Source: Gammaproteobacteria bacterium
GTDB lineage: Bacteria; Pseudomonadota; Gammaproteobacteria; Steroidobacterales; Woeseiaceae
Assembly: GCA_030641695.1 (NCBI GenBank)
Contig: DAOWGY010000205.1
Span: forward strand, 1-7,226
DNA: 7,226 bases
Reading direction: 5' to 3'
Shown: positions 5,847-7,226 of the stretch, piece after piece
How the letters are laid out: every line of letters starts with the position of its first letter
Position numbering within the stretch: position 1 is the stretch's first letter
Translations under genes and position numbers: made by a program
Notes under the pieces: generated by a model
The model's input: the letters and a program-made list of their open reading frames with translations, nothing else
Told to the model about the DNA's origin: nothing
Databases searched by the model: none

Positions 5847-7226
5847 TCAGATTGCTTTCTCGAGCAAATCGTCGTGGCGAAGATCCGCTGCACCACGACA
5901 GCGCGCCTTGGCACGATACATGGCCTGGTCGGCCTCGCGAAGCAGCCCTGTCAGGGTGTTGGCATTATCCGGATAAAGTGCAAGCCCAATGCTCGCCGCA
6001 CAACTCATGGTCTCGGCGCCAATGTTATAGGGTTCCTCGAGCGCTTTGGTGAGACGCTGCGCCAGCTTGTCGGCGATTTTTGCGGTCACGTCGGGCACCA
6101 GGGCCACAAACTCGTCGCCGCCCGGGCGGCCGATGATGTCGCAGGATCGCAGGCTCTTCTTCAGTCTCGTCGCAGCAATGGTCAGTAGCTGATCGCCGAT
6201 CGTATGCCCGAAGCGATCGTTGATGTCCTTGAATTCGTTCAGGTCTATGAACAACAAAGCCCCCGTTGCGTCGTCGGCGCTGTCGGACAGACGCTGTGCC
6301 GCATCCCGCTCGAAACCACGCCGGTTCAACACGCCGGTGAGTGGATCCGACCACGCGATCGACTCCATCTGACGTTCCTTGGCCTTGCTGTCCGTGACAT
6401 CGATGAAGGTGGCGGCGATGTCGTCGCCGACCGGCTCACAAATCATGCGCAACCAGCGGCGGTTACCTGCGCTGCTCTGCAGAACCTCGACATCGATACT
6501 GTTTCCCGCCTCGGACGCCTCACGGAACCGATCGAGAATTGTCAGCTGCGCATCACGGTTCATGCCATTCGTCGCCCGTTTGACAATCTCCTCAGCGTCG
6601 AGATCTGCGAGCTCATCAGTATCGGACGCGAGGAAGCGGCCTGCTGCCGCATTGGCGAAGATGGAACGCAGCTCTCTGCCGCCCTGCTCTTCATCGTATT
6701 CCCAGCGCAGGCGCACGACACCGTTTACCGAGTGATCGATCAAGGTGCGCAACAATTTTTCACTCTTGCGAACCTCGCTTTGTGCCTTTTCGACGTCGCT
6801 GACATCGCGGAACATCACAACGCGGCCACCGCGTGCCGAGCTGCGAGCGGTTTCGATCGGCGACACCTGAATATGCAGGTAGCGTCCGGTCGATGTCATC
6901 ATCTTTTGTGGTTTGTGTGTTTCGAGTGCTTCGAAGACGGCGGTCGAGCCGTCTTTGAAGACTTCGTCGAGTGGCGTTCGCAGCGCATCGTGCTCGCTCA
7001 CCGCCAGCATGTGCTCGGCGCGGTGGTTGAGGCCGATGATACGGCCCTGATCGTCGATCACGATCACGGGGTCCTGCATGTTCTGAAAGACCGTCTCGTA
7101 CGCCAGCGGCGTAAACTCGACAAGCTGTTCACCAATGATCAACCAGATATAGATCGGCAGCATGGCCGCGAACACGATCGGAATGAAAGAGATCGTGTTG
7201 GATCCGAAGCCCAGGTCGTAGCTAAG
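5847..7226 (-). CDS. Membrane-anchored sensor diguanylate cyclase (PAS-PAS-GGDEF), 5' end beyond the window
   Basis: The minus-strand frame is open from the right edge to a TGA at 5847, giving 459 residues of a longer protein. It begins with the end of a membrane region: a hydrophobic helix at about 11-32, followed by an EFTPLAYETVF linker typical of 7TM sensor proteins (HisKA_7TM-like). A first PAS domain covers about 43-147 (DPVIVIDDQGRIIGLN core), a second about 155-287, and a GGDEF domain about 288-445. The catalytic motif is intact (GGDEF at 369-373), as are the FIDLNEFKDIND metal and substrate segment and the RSCD inhibitory I-site (360-363), exactly five residues before GGDEF. It should make cyclic di-GMP from two GTP, with product inhibition, in response to an unknown signal sensed by the membrane or PAS parts. 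No EAL domain is present. A GTG at 7175 is an unlikely start because coding continues upstream of it. The gap to the ATPase gene is 49 bases. Confidence 0.92.
   Translation of the reverse strand, partial: LSYDLGFGSNTISFIPIVFAAMLPIYIWLIIGEQLVEFTPLAYETVFQNMQDPVIVIDDQGRIIGLNHRAEHMLAVSEHDALRTPLDEVFKDGSTAVFEALETHKPQKMMTSTGRYLHIQVSPIETARSSARGGRVVMFRDVSDVEKAQSEVRKSEKLLRTLIDHSVNGVVRLRWEYDEEQGGRELRSIFANAAAGRFLASDTDELADLDAEEIVKRATNGMNRDAQLTILDRFREASEAGNSIDVEVLQSSAGNRRWLRMICEPVGDDIAATFIDVTDSKAKERQMESIAWSDPLTGVLNRRGFERDAAQRLSDSADDATGALLFIDLNEFKDINDRFGHTIGDQLLTIAATRLKKSLRSCDIIGRPGGDEFVALVPDVTAKIADKLAQRLTKALEEPYNIGAETMSCAASIGLALYPDNANTLTGLLREADQAMYRAKARCRGAADLRHDDLLEKAI

Noticed and set aside
5847..7175. 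GTG at 7175 as the true start of the diguanylate cyclase
   Set aside because: The same frame continues without a stop to the right edge and encodes the start of the hydrophobic helix. Starting at 7175 would cut this membrane segment in half.

Overview
The window looks like chromosomal DNA from a Gram-negative proteobacterium, most likely a free-living gammaproteobacterium. The reasons are a moderately high GC content, a lipoprotein membrane-fusion protein and other exported or periplasmic products, a cytochrome b561, and a membrane-anchored PAS-PAS-GGDEF protein. No marker here fixes the genus. I see no RNA genes, mobile elements, CRISPR arrays or prophage genes. 

All seven genes lie on the minus strand, so transcription runs from high to low coordinates. 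Gaps are about 50 bases or less. In transcription order they are: (1) a sensor diguanylate cyclase whose 5' end lies beyond the right edge; (2) an ABC transporter ATPase; (3) a lipoprotein periplasmic adaptor, starting at a TTG that overlaps the ATPase stop; (4) a MacB/FtsX-type permease, 6 bases further on; (5) an exported peroxiredoxin-like protein with a WCPYC motif; (6) a multi-pass transporter related to the ATP/ADP translocase (NTT/TLC) group; (7) a cytochrome b561 whose 3' end is cut by the left edge. 

Genes 2-4 form a MacAB-like export system with ATPase and permease on separate polypeptides. It would need an outer-membrane channel such as TolC from elsewhere. The last three genes suggest a redox and membrane-transport module: a periplasmic thiol protein, an inner-membrane carrier and a haem-b electron carrier. 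Whether all seven share one transcript cannot be read from the sequence. No intrinsic terminator is evident in any gap. Two inverted repeats overlap translation start regions, those of the ATPase and of the peroxiredoxin-like gene, and these are the most interesting non-coding signals. I see no clear evidence of a wholly new system. The exporter is a recognisable type, and the less explained parts are the transporter's substrate, the two start-site hairpins and an unusually frequent CGATCG hexamer.
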